The notes below the pieces were generated by a model. It saw nothing but the letters and a program-made list of their open reading frames with translations. It had not been told where the DNA came from and made no database searches. DNA of 6,347 nt from DASSWG01 sp041689995 (GTDB lineage Bacteria > Bacteroidota > Bacteroidia > Flavobacteriales > Flavobacteriaceae), in contig JBDNFD010000127.1 of assembly GCA_041689995.1 (NCBI GenBank), forward strand, positions 1-6,347, read 5' to 3'. This document shows positions 1-6,347 of this stretch, piece after piece; the first letter of the stretch is position 1, and the number at the start of each line of letters is the position of its first letter. The position numbers were made by a program, and so were the translations under genes.

Positions 1-3000
1 GTTCGATTTTGGTTTGTCACATACTTCGTAACAACCTTTTGGGAAAACCCAGGCGAGGGGCTCCATATCGATCGGTAGGTCCGTCTGTGCCGAAAGGCTG
101 CAATTATTGACCTCGGCACGCACCCTGATGGGGCCGTCGTGAGACATGCTCGTCTGCGGGCCGGTATCCCCGTTGCTCCAATAATAGGCAATGCCGGGTT
201 GCACATTGGCCACGGAAACCTCCATCAAATAGGGCGAACAGGAAACCACATGCACATCGATCACCGGAAGGGCCGGAGGGGAAGCCACATTTACGGTAAA
301 GCTGGCCGGGGCACTGGTGCAGGTGGCCCCATTGGCGAGCTCGGCGAACACGATATAGACATAGTTGCCCGGGGGATGGGAATCGGTTATGCTATGCATG
401 CCGTCCCATTGAGGCTGGGGCTGGCCGTTCAGGTACCAGGTATAATTCAATTCCTCGTTTTCCGGAACGCTGAGTTCATATTCCGAGTCGCCGCAAACCA
501 CCTCGGGACCGGAAATCATTGGGGGTTCCAGGGCCGTTGTGAACGCCACACTTATGGCTTGGGTATCATATTCCCAACAGCCGTTGTCATCTTTCACGAA
601 CACAAAATATTGCCCGGACTGGGTTACCTCAAGATTGGGAGCAGTGGTGACCGCATACGGAAAATCACTGAGCTCATTGTGGTACCATTCGAAATGAACA
701 GGAGTAGCTGTTAAGAAATCCGGTATATAAGTCAAAGTAATGCTTTCCCCTTCGCAGGCACTAGTAGGATCTATATCGATGTGCCCCCCGAGCTCAACTG
801 CTTCGACTATCACGGACTGCTCCGAAGTGGCAGGGCAACCGTATTTGTTGGTTACAATAAGTGTAACTTGATGGTCACCTGCAGACAAAGATATTTCCGG
901 GTTTGGCTGGTAGTTCAAAATAACACCACCATCAAAACTCCATTCATATTGCAGCCCCGGGGTATTGTCCGTCGCAAAGAACTGCACGGCTTCGTTCGCA
1001 CAGCCCCCGGTGTAGGTGAACTCCGCAGAGGGCAACTGGGGCAGATCCAAAGTTGCAAATGCCTCGCAGGGCGCAAAGTTGCCGTTGGGGCCGTTGTATG
1101 CAATTTTGATGCCCACTTCATGTTGGCCCGGCGCCAACTGGGCCGTCCAGGATTGGATGCCGTCCGCGTTGGGCGCGCCGGGAATCCAAGTTCCGTTATC
1201 GGCATTGAACGAAAACTGGTTGGGCGGGGTTTCCGGGTAATATACCGAGTAGTTGAGCACTTCCACATTGTAGAGACCGTTCCCGGCACAAGACACGTTA
1301 TATTTCAAACCGGCCACATAGGGGATGAAAAAGTCGATGTCCTCGGAACTGATGCATTGGACCCCATTGTAGTTCTGCACCATTTTAAATTTGGTGTCGT
1401 AATGCCCGGGTTCCAATCCCGAGATTTGTAGTTGCAAGGGGTCGTTGACATCCACGGTGGCGCCATAAGGCCAATTGAAAAAATAGGTGTCCACGGTGGC
1501 GCCGGAAATCGAAGTGATGTCGATCAAAATGCCATCGCAATCCACCGTGGTCGTATAAGTGGCATCGAGGTCGGGTGCATCTTCGCAACCTGTCTCCGGA
1601 TCCCCTTCGCCGGGCTCCCCCGTGTCGTTGCAATCGCGGGCTTCCACAATAATGGTCGTATCGGTGCACCCATAAGAATTGGTGACCACCGCGTAATAAT
1701 CGCCCGGTTGGCCTGCGGCATCGAAGCTAGGGCTGTTCGTACCCACGGCCACACCATCTTTGTACCATTGAATTTGGTCGGTGCCCGCGAACCCACCTTG
1801 TTGGTTGATATAGAAGGTGGTATTGGACAAGCCACAGGCATTTACATGGTTGGGCGAGATGGTCACCACCGGCGAAGGGGACACCGTTATGGTAAAAGTG
1901 TCCACCGAGGGAAGGGAACACCCGGTATAAACCGTGGCGGTGACCGTATAAGTGGTTGTATTGGCCAATGGAAGGGTATAAGTATAGGAGGTAACATTGT
2001 TGGTTTGGGGATCCTGTGGATAGCCATCGCCAAAATCCCAAACAACATTTATAAAGCCATTGGGGGGCTCAACGAAACCAAAATCCACCTCATGCCCCAC
2101 GCAGGCCGTTGCTGGCGATGGGCCGATGATGGTAATTTCGGGCGAATCGATAATATTCACCAAGAAGGAATTGTTGAAATATACCCCACATTTTCGGGCA
2201 GTTACTTTTACCTGTACGTTTTGCAGGGAAACCTGGTTCCATAAAACCATCACCTCGTTGGTGTTTTGTCCGTTGGCTATACTTCCCGCCGATGCCGGAA
2301 TAATTTCCCAGTAATAGGTTTCAGCATCCGTGGCCGCCACGGCATAAGTGGAGTAGGAACTGCCGCAGGCCTCCGCCTGGCCTTCGGTGAAGTTCAGGTC
2401 CGGGATGTCAGGCTCCACCGCAAGGGTATAAGGTTGTGAGGGACAATCCGTGCCGTTCTCGAACCAAACGGAAACTTCAAAGGGGATCATTCCCGCAAAG
2501 AAATCCACCTGGATTTCCTCCCCGGTGGAAGGGCCAAAAATTTCACCATTCGTGATTTCCCAATGAGCCGTACTGCCCTCGGGAACAGTGGTGGAATAGG
2601 TGACGGGAATACCCGGGCAAACAATGAGCGGACCGGCTATGGAAACAGGGGTTTCAGGGGTTTCTTGGACGTGGATATTCATAAAACCTCCGCAATATAT
2701 ATTGGAAAGCACTTCAACCACATACGTGCCAGCTTCGGGGAAGGTTACCGTAAAGGGGGAGCTGTTTCCTGTTAGAGAATAATTGTCCGGTCCAATAATC
2801 ATCCAATCAACTGTATTGATCGGTGAACCATTTTCATCATGAAACGCAAATGCTTCTGCGATGGACTGGCATATTTCATCGGGCGATTCCAGGGTTATTG
2901 TCGGTTTTACTTTAATGGTAAAAGTTGCGGATCCCGAACAGCCAAGAAGGGTATTGAAATAAGAACAATTTAATGTGACCGTTCCCGAACTTCCCGCTTG

Positions 3001-6000
3001 GACCACTATTTCATTGCGTTGATCGGTGCCTATTAAAGTAGCACCGGTTCCGTTGGCTTCAATTGTCCAAGTGAAATCCGTTGTGGGCCATTTCGGCAAC
3101 GAATAAAGTCCTTGGCTGCCAGAACACAGTTTTTCATTGCCCTTGATCGTGCCCTCCACCTGCACCACAGGTATTTTGGCCGTTGTTGAACAAGAAACAC
3201 ATTCCTCGGAACTTGCCGTGATATAGCCGAAACCATCTTCATCGACATCGTTCCAATCCACCGAAATTGAAGTATGGTCCTGATTTCCCCATACGATATC
3301 TCCACCAATGATATCCCATTCCAATTTACATTCTTGCCCTTGAATGGAATAAGTGGCGATTGCATCTTCACAAACTACCCCAATACACTCAATTGGCGGG
3401 AAAGGCTCTGTCACTTTTATTTTTAATTCATATTCATCCCAACAGCTACATCCGTTAAATACGGTCAACTTTATATTATAAATACCGGGGTTATCATAAA
3501 TATGAGTAGGTTCGAACTCATTGGATGTATTTCCATCCCCAAAGTCCCAATTGTAATAAAGATCGTCTTCCCCGTCGTTCACAGTACTAAGATTTTCAAA
3601 GATCACGGGGCTTTTTGCGCATACGACGATTTCAGGCTGCGGATAAATATTGGGCATTATTCCAAACAATGCCGTGGGAGGATCCAATTTTTCCACGCAT
3701 TTGTTCATATACAAGATTGTACCGTCAAGCAATACCACTTTAATGTCAATAAAACTATAGGAACCAGTACCCCATTGAATTTCGCAACTTGTACCATCCT
3801 GCGATATGGTTGCGGTGCCACCTGTTACGTTCCATTCAACATAGTCAATCGTGCCAACAGCACCTGTAATGGTGTATGTAATAATTGCGTTTTCACAGAC
3901 CCTTAAACAATCGGTGTCCTCGATATTCCAAAAATCAAATTTCCGGATACCTCCAGCTTCTTGGCAGCCTACCTCCGAACCCAAATCCAAGAACAATCCA
4001 CATTCCTCTATTACCGTGACCGTTTTCGTAATGGTTTCCGCACAATTTTCGGAAGGTGTAAAAGTATAAGTGCCCGAAGTTTGGTTATCAATTGTTGAGG
4101 GATTCCAAGTCCCATTGACCCCATTATCTGAAACCAAAGGTAGATTTGGAGCCGGGGTGCCTTTGCAAATATCGGTGAGAAAGCTGAATTCGGGGACAAT
4201 ACCATAGTTTACCACGATGGTTACCTGGGCTGTATCACAAATATTTGACGAGGTGCAAACTTGGTAGGTCAGGATATAAGTTCCGGGCGTGGTAGGAGGA
4301 ACGGTAATTACGCCCGAAGAACTTATTGTCGATCCACTGCCATTATCATCCAAAAGAGTTACCGTATATTCATTCAGGGATTGGGGATTCAGGGGTTGAC
4401 CGCAATAAGTGTCATTGTTCAACACAGATGTCGTGACTCCTCCTTCACAGCTATTTATAGGGAAAAACATAAAATTATTGTCGTTGGCAACAATTTCTGG
4501 CGGCGTTATTTCAATGGTGACTTCCCCAATATCACAATGGGAAGGATTATTGGTATTGCATATTTGATATTGGAACGTGTAAATGCCGGTTGACAAAGAA
4601 GAAGCGGTAACAAAACCGGTTGAAGTATTTAGATTTATGCCCGGGGGCAAAGGGGTAACAATACTAAGAATCGTATTTGCAGGGTTCGCCGGATCATCAT
4701 ATACAAAATCGTTATCCAACAATGAAAAGTTTATGTTGGAGGTGCATTGGGAAAAGGTTACGGAATCATCGGCCGCAGTGATGCAATCGATGAAGCTGAC
4801 ATCTGGCCCACTATCATTGGCGGAATAGTCAAAAATTGGATCTAAGGGAAAATCATCTTCTATCCCACCACAATCGCGCGTAAAATTTCCTTGTACTTCA
4901 AATTCATAGTCGCCGTTCGGGTTGACCCCAAAAAGGGAAAGCGGAACATCAAAACAAAATGTCCCTCCATCACCACTTGGATTTAATGTGGTTGGGCTTG
5001 AAATTGTGGCGAGGGTCGCACCATTTTGTACAATATGAAGGCTTATATTATCATAAACCGCTTGATCCGGCAAATTATAGGTTCCACAAATTGTTATATC
5101 TTCAGTGGGGCAGTCAATATTTTGAATGGGATTTAAATTGATGCTTCCGTTAAGGGGCGATGCACAGTTGGTTCCACAAATATCATCGATATAAACCTTC
5201 CCCCAATGCCCCCCTCGATCGCAATCTGCAATAAGGAACTCTACTGTAACCTGTTGGTTCATGAACTCGGTTACATTAATCCTGTCACAAACCCAGTCCG
5301 TATATAATATGGTCGTACCAGTGGTTGGATTAAATTCCGCGAACATACAGTCCTCAATGTTTGAAACTGCAACGATTTGGCGCCGCTTATTGTCATTTTG
5401 ATCATAAATCCTAATAAGGAAAAAGGGTTGGGCCTCCGAAGAATGACTTGATGGATTTTCAAGAATAAGCGAATAATTAAAATTAAAAAAATCTTGATTG
5501 ACCGTAAAAGTTCGGCTCATAGTTGTCACATGGATGTAATTAGAGGTTTTGAGATGATTATTCAACCGAATGGCTCGTGATCCTATAAAGACCCGTGGAA
5601 CTTGTACATCCGGATCAGTACCGTTGGACACTAAACTAACGTAACTGTTGGTATTGTTTAAGGTCGCTGAAGGTGTATATGGAAGCCACCCTGTGGTCAC
5701 CATTTCTGTATTTACATCCGGGTTTTCCGGAGCTTGAGCTGGAAAAATCGCTTGTCGAAATGTATAAGATGAAAGTGAGTTTTGCCCATTTTCAAAATCG
5801 CCATCGGAACAAATCTGCATTGATTTTGATTTCGGAGGATCATATAATTTTCGTTTGTGTGGATATTTTTTGAAAAATTCGACACGCAAAAGATATTTTT
5901 TATATTCGGTCAAAGATTCTTGCATTTCGGCCTCTGAAAAGTGTTCATTTTCGCTTTGGGCCGCTTTTTTCATTTTTTCAAGATCTTCAGATGGAACCTT

Positions 6001-6147
6001 AAAAGAGGGTAAGTGCAAATCGATATATCCCTGAATTTCTTTCTCGGTTTGCTGGATCTGTTCCATTTGCCCATTTTGCGCCAACAATGAACCGATGCCG
6101 AAGACAAAAAGTAAAATGAAAGTGGAAGTTTGTAGTGATTTTTTCAT
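1..6147 (-). CDS. Giant secreted multi-domain (PKD/Ig-like) surface adhesin, 3' end missing
   Basis: Seen: one frame of 2,049 codons with no stop, from ATG 6147 to the left edge. An in-frame TGA lies at 6162-6160 with no other in-frame start between, so this start is forced. Residues 1-23 form a signal peptide, so the protein is exported. Domains in order: charged helical segment 24-109; beta-sandwich 110-330; unassigned beta-rich module 331-446; two cadherin/Ig-like repeats 447-648; Ig-like 649-715 (GTWNPSTID, then GTYTFTP); PKD-like 716-833; PKD 834-912 (WDFGDG); PKD-like or Ig-like modules 917-1335; PKD 1336-1424 (WDFGDG); Ig-like 1425-1506; acidic linker; unrecognised modules 1530-1705; degenerate PKD 1706-1784; Ig-like 1785-2029; then WVFPKGCYEVC. 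Known: PKD and Ig-like chains form stalks of Bacteroidota adhesins and gliding-associated proteins, usually carrying a C-terminal T9SS signal. Inferred: a cell-surface or released adhesin; ligand unknown. No enzymatic motif was seen. The frame is certain, the role moderately so. Confidence 0.93.
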   Translation of the reverse strand, partial: MKKSLQTSTFILLFVFGIGSLLAQNGQMEQIQQTEKEIQGYIDLHLPSFKVPSEDLEKMKKAAQSENEHFSEAEMQESLTEYKKYLLRVEFFKKYPHKRKLYDPPKSKSMQICSDGDFENGQNSLSSYTFRQAIFPAQAPENPDVNTEMVTTGWLPYTPSATLNNTNSYVSLVSNGTDPDVQVPRVFIGSRAIRLNNHLKTSNYIHVTTMSRTFTVNQDFFNFNYSLILENPSSHSSEAQPFFLIRIYDQNDNKRRQIVAVSNIEDCMFAEFNPTTGTTILYTDWVCDRINVTEFMNQQVTVEFLIADCDRGGHWGKVYIDDICGTNCASPLNGSINLNPIQNIDCPTEDITICGTYNLPDQAVYDNISLHIVQNGATLATISSPTTLNPSGDGGTFCFDVPLSLFGVNPNGDYEFEVQGNFTRDCGGIEDDFPLDPIFDYSANDSGPDVSFIDCITAADDSVTFSQCTSNINFSLLDNDFVYDDPANPANTILSIVTPLPPGINLNTSTGFVTASSLSTGIYTFQYQICNTNNPSHCDIGEVTIEITPPEIVANDNNFMFFPINSCEGGVTTSVLNNDTYCGQPLNPQSLNEYTVTLLDDNGSGSTISSSGVITVPPTTPGTYILTYQVCTSSNICDTAQVTIVVNYGIVPEFSFLTDICKGTPAPNLPLVSDNGVNGTWNPSTIDNQTSGTYTFTPSENCAETITKTVTVIEECGLFLDLGSEVGCQEAGGIRKFDFWNIEDTDCLRVCENAIITYTITGAVGTIDYVEWNVTGGTATISQDGTSCEIQWGTGSYSFIDIKVVLLDGTILYMNKCVEKLDPPTALFGIMPNIYPQPEIVVCAKSPVIFENLSTVNDGEDDLYYNWDFGDGNTSNEFEPTHIYDNPGIYNIKLTVFNGCSCWDEYELKIKVTEPFPPIECIGVVCEDAIATYSIQGQECKLEWDIIGGDIVWGNQDHTSISVDWNDVDEDGFGYITASSEECVSCSTTAKIPVVQVEGTIKGNEKLCSGSQGLYSLPKWPTTDFTWTIEANGTGATLIGTDQRNEIVVQAGSSGTVTLNCSYFNTLLGCSGSATFTIKVKPTITLESPDEICQSIAEAFAFHDENGSPINTVDWMIIGPDNYSLTGNSSPFTVTFPEAGTYVVEVLSNIYCGGFMNIHVQETPETPVSIAGPLIVCPGIPVTYSTTVPEGSTAHWEITNGEIFGPSTGEEIQVDFFAGMIPFEVSVWFENGTDCPSQPYTLAVEPDIPDLNFTEGQAEACGSSYSTYAVAATDAETYYWEIIPASAGSIANGQNTNEVMVLWNQVSLQNVQVKVTARKCGVYFNNSFLVNIIDSPEITIIGPSPATACVGHEVDFGFVEPPNGFINVVWDFGDGYPQDPQTNNVTSYTYTLPLANTTTYTVTATVYTGCSLPSVDTFTITVSPSPVVTISPNHVNACGLSNTTFYINQQGGFAGTDQIQWYKDGVAVGTNSPSFDAAGQPGDYYAVVTNSYGCTDTTIIVEARDCNDTGEPGEGDPETGCEDAPDLDATYTTTVDCDGILIDITSISGATVDTYFFNWPYGATVDVNDPLQLQISGLEPGHYDTKFKMVQNYNGVQCISSEDIDFFIPYVAGLKYNVSCAGNGLYNVEVLNYSVYYPETPPNQFSFNADNGTWIPGAPNADGIQSWTAQLAPGQHEVGIKIAYNGPNGNFAPCEAFATLDLPQLPSAEFTYTGGCANEAVQFFATDNTPGLQYEWSFDGGVILNYQPNPEISLSAGDHQVTLIVTNKYGCPATSEQSVIVEAVELGGHIDIDPTSACEGESITLTYIPDFLTATPVHFEWYHNELSDFPYAVTTAPNLEVTQSGQYFVFVKDDNGCWEYDTQAISVAFTTALEPPMISGPEVVCGDSEYELSVPENEELNYTWYLNGQPQPQWDGMHSITDSHPPGNYVYIVFAELANGATCTSAPASFTVNVASPPALPVIDVHVVSCSPYLMEVSVANVQPGIAYYWSNGDTGPQTSMSHDGPIRVRAEVNNCSLSAQTDLPIDMEPLAWVFPKGCYEVCDKPKSN
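283..795 (-). other. Two Ig-like modules near the visible C-terminal end (residues 1785-1955)
   Basis: The first module runs SACEGESITLTY, then FEWYHNEL, then SGQYFVFVKDDNGC. The second runs EVVCGDSEYELSV, then YTWYLNGQ, then GNYVYIVFAE and a later ATC. Both show the Ig-like order of an early Cys, a W-Y-x-x strand and a G-x-Y strand. An equivalent module sits upstream at residues 1425-1506 (WYKDGVAVG, then GDYYAVVTNSYGC). They probably extend the stalk. Confidence 0.6.
796..1032 (-). other. Degenerate PKD-like domain 3 (residues 1706-1784)
   Basis: The opening strand AEFTYTGGCANEAVQF and the closing GDHQVTLIVTNKYGCPA follow the PKD plan. The core, however, reads YEWSFDGG instead of WxFGDG, so the usual Gly-Asp-Gly turn is altered. 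It is best read as a divergent PKD or an Ig-like relative, with the same stalk role assumed. Confidence 0.6.
1876..2142 (-). other. PKD domain 2 (residues 1336-1424)
   Basis: The module has ACVGHEVDF at its opening strand, VVWDFGDGYPQDP at the core, then TYTVTATVYTGCS and a closing TFTITV strand. The WDFGDG core is intact. The strand after it is longer than usual (SYTYTLPLANTT before TYTV), so it is slightly divergent from PKD domain 1. Confidence 0.85.
2143..3399 (-). other. Run of PKD-like / Ig-like modules (residues 917-1335)
   Basis: Five modules of 80-90 residues lie between the two canonical PKD domains, at about 917-998, 1000-1083, 1084-1165, 1166-1247 and 1248-1335. Each tends to open with a short hydrophobic strand and a Cys (GVVCEDA, EKLCSGS, DEICQSI, LIVCPGI, AEACGSS), followed by a central Trp strand (EWDIIGG, TWTIEANG, DWMIIG, HWEITNGE, YWEIIP). 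This matches the PKD-like modules that accompany PKD domains in Bacteroidota surface proteins. Boundaries are approximate and no single family was confirmed. Confidence 0.55.
3412..3648 (-). other. PKD domain 1 (residues 834-912)
   Basis: A canonical PKD signature is visible: an opening strand with PVIFENLS, then NWDFGDGNTS, then PTHIYDNPGIYNIKLTV and a closing NGC. The WDFGDG core and the H-x-Y-x-x-x-G-x-Y-x-x-x-L-x-V strands match the family closely, and the length of about 80 residues is normal. PKD domains are extracellular beta-sandwich spacers or binding modules, consistent with a stalk role. Confidence 0.88.
4204..4809 (-). repeat. Two tandem divergent cadherin/Ig-like repeats (residues 447-648)
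   Basis: Two consecutive modules of about 100 residues share the same plan. Both have an N-terminal DN(D/N)(N)F segment, an L-(D/N)-N-D motif (SLLDND in the first, SVLNND in the second) and a final pair of strands. The final strands read GIYTFQYQICN then CDIGEVTIEI in the first copy, and GTYILTYQVCT then CDTAQVTIVV in the second. The similarity is at protein level; the DNA copies are divergent, so this is an old duplication within the gene. Such modules resemble bacterial cadherin-like or Ig-like adhesin repeats. The two Cys in each closing hairpin could form a disulfide. Confidence 0.65.
5158..5820 (-). other. N-terminal beta-sandwich (jelly-roll-like) module, residues 110-330
   Basis: The module begins with a C-S-D-G-D-F-E-N-G motif and ends with DCDRGGHWGKVYIDDIC. 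From memory, the pairing of an early C-x-x-G-D-F-E motif with a late D-C-x-x-G-G-H-x-G-x-x-Y-I-D-D motif is common in the first folded module of large Bacteroidota surface proteins. That module resembles a MAM- or carbohydrate-binding-like jelly roll. The length of about 220 residues fits a single large beta-sandwich. Ligand binding is a guess; no catalytic residues are evident. The fold assignment rests on motifs, not on a profile search. Confidence 0.55.
5821..6078 (-). other. Charged, probably helical N-terminal segment (residues 24-109)
   Basis: After the signal peptide come about 85 residues rich in Glu, Lys and Gln with few Gly and Pro and no Cys (for example DLEKMKKAAQSENEH and EMQESLTEYKKYLLRVEFF). 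It ends in a basic stretch (KKYPHKRK, then PPKSKS). This differs sharply from the Thr-, Val- and Gly-rich beta-sandwich chain that follows. Helical or coiled-coil structure is inferred from composition only. I do not recognise a family. Confidence 0.6.
6079..6147 (-). other. Sec signal peptide of the giant adhesin (residues 1-23)
   Basis: The N-terminus begins MKKS, followed by a hydrophobic core (FILLFVFGIGSLL) and an A-Q junction after residue 23, a typical signal peptidase I site with Gln at +1. There is no Cys at the junction, so it is not a lipoprotein signal. It directs the protein through Sec into the periplasm, which is also the first step for type IX secretion cargo. Confidence 0.9.
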
Positions 6148-6347
6148 GATGACTGGTTTTCACCATCGACCAAGTTACAAAAAAAAATTTAAAATTTCAG
6201 AATAACGTGGTTTATGGGCGTTGGTAGTGGTTTTAAGATCGTGGTATGTGGGAAGGAATTATGCCATTATTAATCGTATAAACAGATAAATATTTGCCCA
6301 TCAGGTTAAGGAAACTTTAGTAAATTTGAATACCCAAATGAATTATA
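6148..6347. other. AT-rich upstream region of the adhesin gene, no gene seen
   Basis: These 200 bases hold the start region of the giant gene and run to the window edge. I see no coding frame of note, no tRNA and no convincing terminator. A weak Shine-Dalgarno-like GGTGA lies about 12 bases before the ATG, which is farther than usual; weak ribosome-binding sites are normal in Bacteroidota. An A-run (T-run on the minus strand) at about 6179-6187 precedes the promoter candidate. Confidence 0.6.
6170..6202 (-). promoter_or_regulatory. Weak candidate Bacteroidota-type promoter
   Basis: On the minus strand, TCTG (6201-6198) is followed after 20 bases by TAACTTGG (6177-6170). The Bacteroidota consensus is TTTG, then about 17-23 bases, then TAnnTTTG; the match is 3 of 4 and 5 of 6 fixed positions. 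It would place the transcript start near 6163, giving a leader of roughly 15 bases before the ATG. The surrounding DNA is AT-rich, so a chance match is possible. Confidence 0.3.

Noticed and set aside
915..2041. Minus-strand open frames in other registers (915-1289, 1385-1669, 1727-2041)
   Set aside because: They overlap the giant gene fully on the same strand in a shifted frame. Their products are compositionally biased (for example very rich in Arg and His at 1385-1669), while the main frame gives coherent PKD and Ig-like domains throughout.
139..2244. Three long plus-strand open frames in a row (139-714, 781-1431, 1432-2244)
   Set aside because: They lie in exact codon register opposite the giant gene. 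They are open only because the GC-rich part of the gene rarely uses TTA, CTA and TCA, whose complements are the plus-strand stops. Their translations look like random, Gly-, Arg- and His-rich sequence with no domain.
3502..4593. Plus-strand open frames at 3502-3906 and 4261-4593
   Set aside because: Same codon-register shadow of the giant gene, with no recognisable protein features and no start context.
1..6147. SprB-type repeats, which would point to a gliding adhesin proper
   Set aside because: I looked for the SprB pattern (GG-x-x-PYTY-x-WS-x-G followed by L-x-x-G-x-Y-x-V-T-V-T-D) and did not find it. WSNGDTG near residue 1990 is only a partial resemblance.
6164..6166. Alternative upstream ATG on the minus strand
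   Set aside because: It is out of frame with the giant gene and would not produce the signal peptide.
6185..6197. AT-only palindrome-like stretch before the promoter candidate, considered as a terminator
   Set aside because: It contains no G-C pairs, so the hairpin would be very weak, and there is no upstream gene in view for it to terminate.
6214..6301. Inverted pair ATGGGC / GCCCAT in the upstream region
   Set aside because: Only six bases long with a gap of 76 bases; expected by chance and unlikely to form a useful structure.
1..6347. CRISPR arrays, tRNA or rRNA genes, insertion sequences, attachment sites
   Set aside because: No regularly spaced nucleotide repeats, no RNA gene signatures, and no transposase or terminal inverted repeats were seen on reading both strands.

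Overview
The window is almost entirely one very large gene on the minus strand. A reading frame opens with an ATG at 6147 and runs without a stop to the left edge, so 2,049 codons are visible and the C-terminus is missing. I checked this frame triplet by triplet. Nothing else in the window looks like a gene; the plus-strand open frames and the other minus-strand frames are shadows of it.

The protein starts with a Sec signal peptide (about residues 1-23) and a charged, probably helical segment (24-109). A beta-sandwich module follows (about 110-330) that ends in a GGHxGxxYIDD-type motif. After that comes a long chain of extracellular beta-sandwich modules of roughly 80-100 residues each: two tandem cadherin/Ig-like repeats, one Ig-like module with a GTWNPS-type motif, two clear PKD domains (WDFGDG) and one degenerate one (WSFDGG), and several PKD-like and Ig-like modules with Cys near both ends. 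The last visible residues carry a W-x-F-P-x-G-C-Y-x-x-C motif. I recall this from large Bacteroidota surface proteins, near but not at the C-terminus.

This architecture, together with a promoter candidate of the TTTG / TAnnTTTG type and only a weak Shine-Dalgarno signal, points to a Bacteroidota bacterium, probably in or near the Flavobacteriales. The protein is most likely a secreted or cell-surface adhesin, possibly exported by the type IX secretion system (T9SS). The sorting domain that would prove this lies outside the window.

Layout: 1-6147 is the partial giant CDS (minus). 6148-6347 is its AT-rich upstream region with a weak promoter candidate and no recognisable gene. There is no operon partner, RNA gene, mobile element or CRISPR array in view. 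The main oddity is a clear change in base composition inside the gene, from GC-rich on the left (C-terminal half) to AT-rich on the right (N-terminal half), with the change near 2,700. I did not find a convincing new biological system. The window shows a large, divergent modular surface protein.
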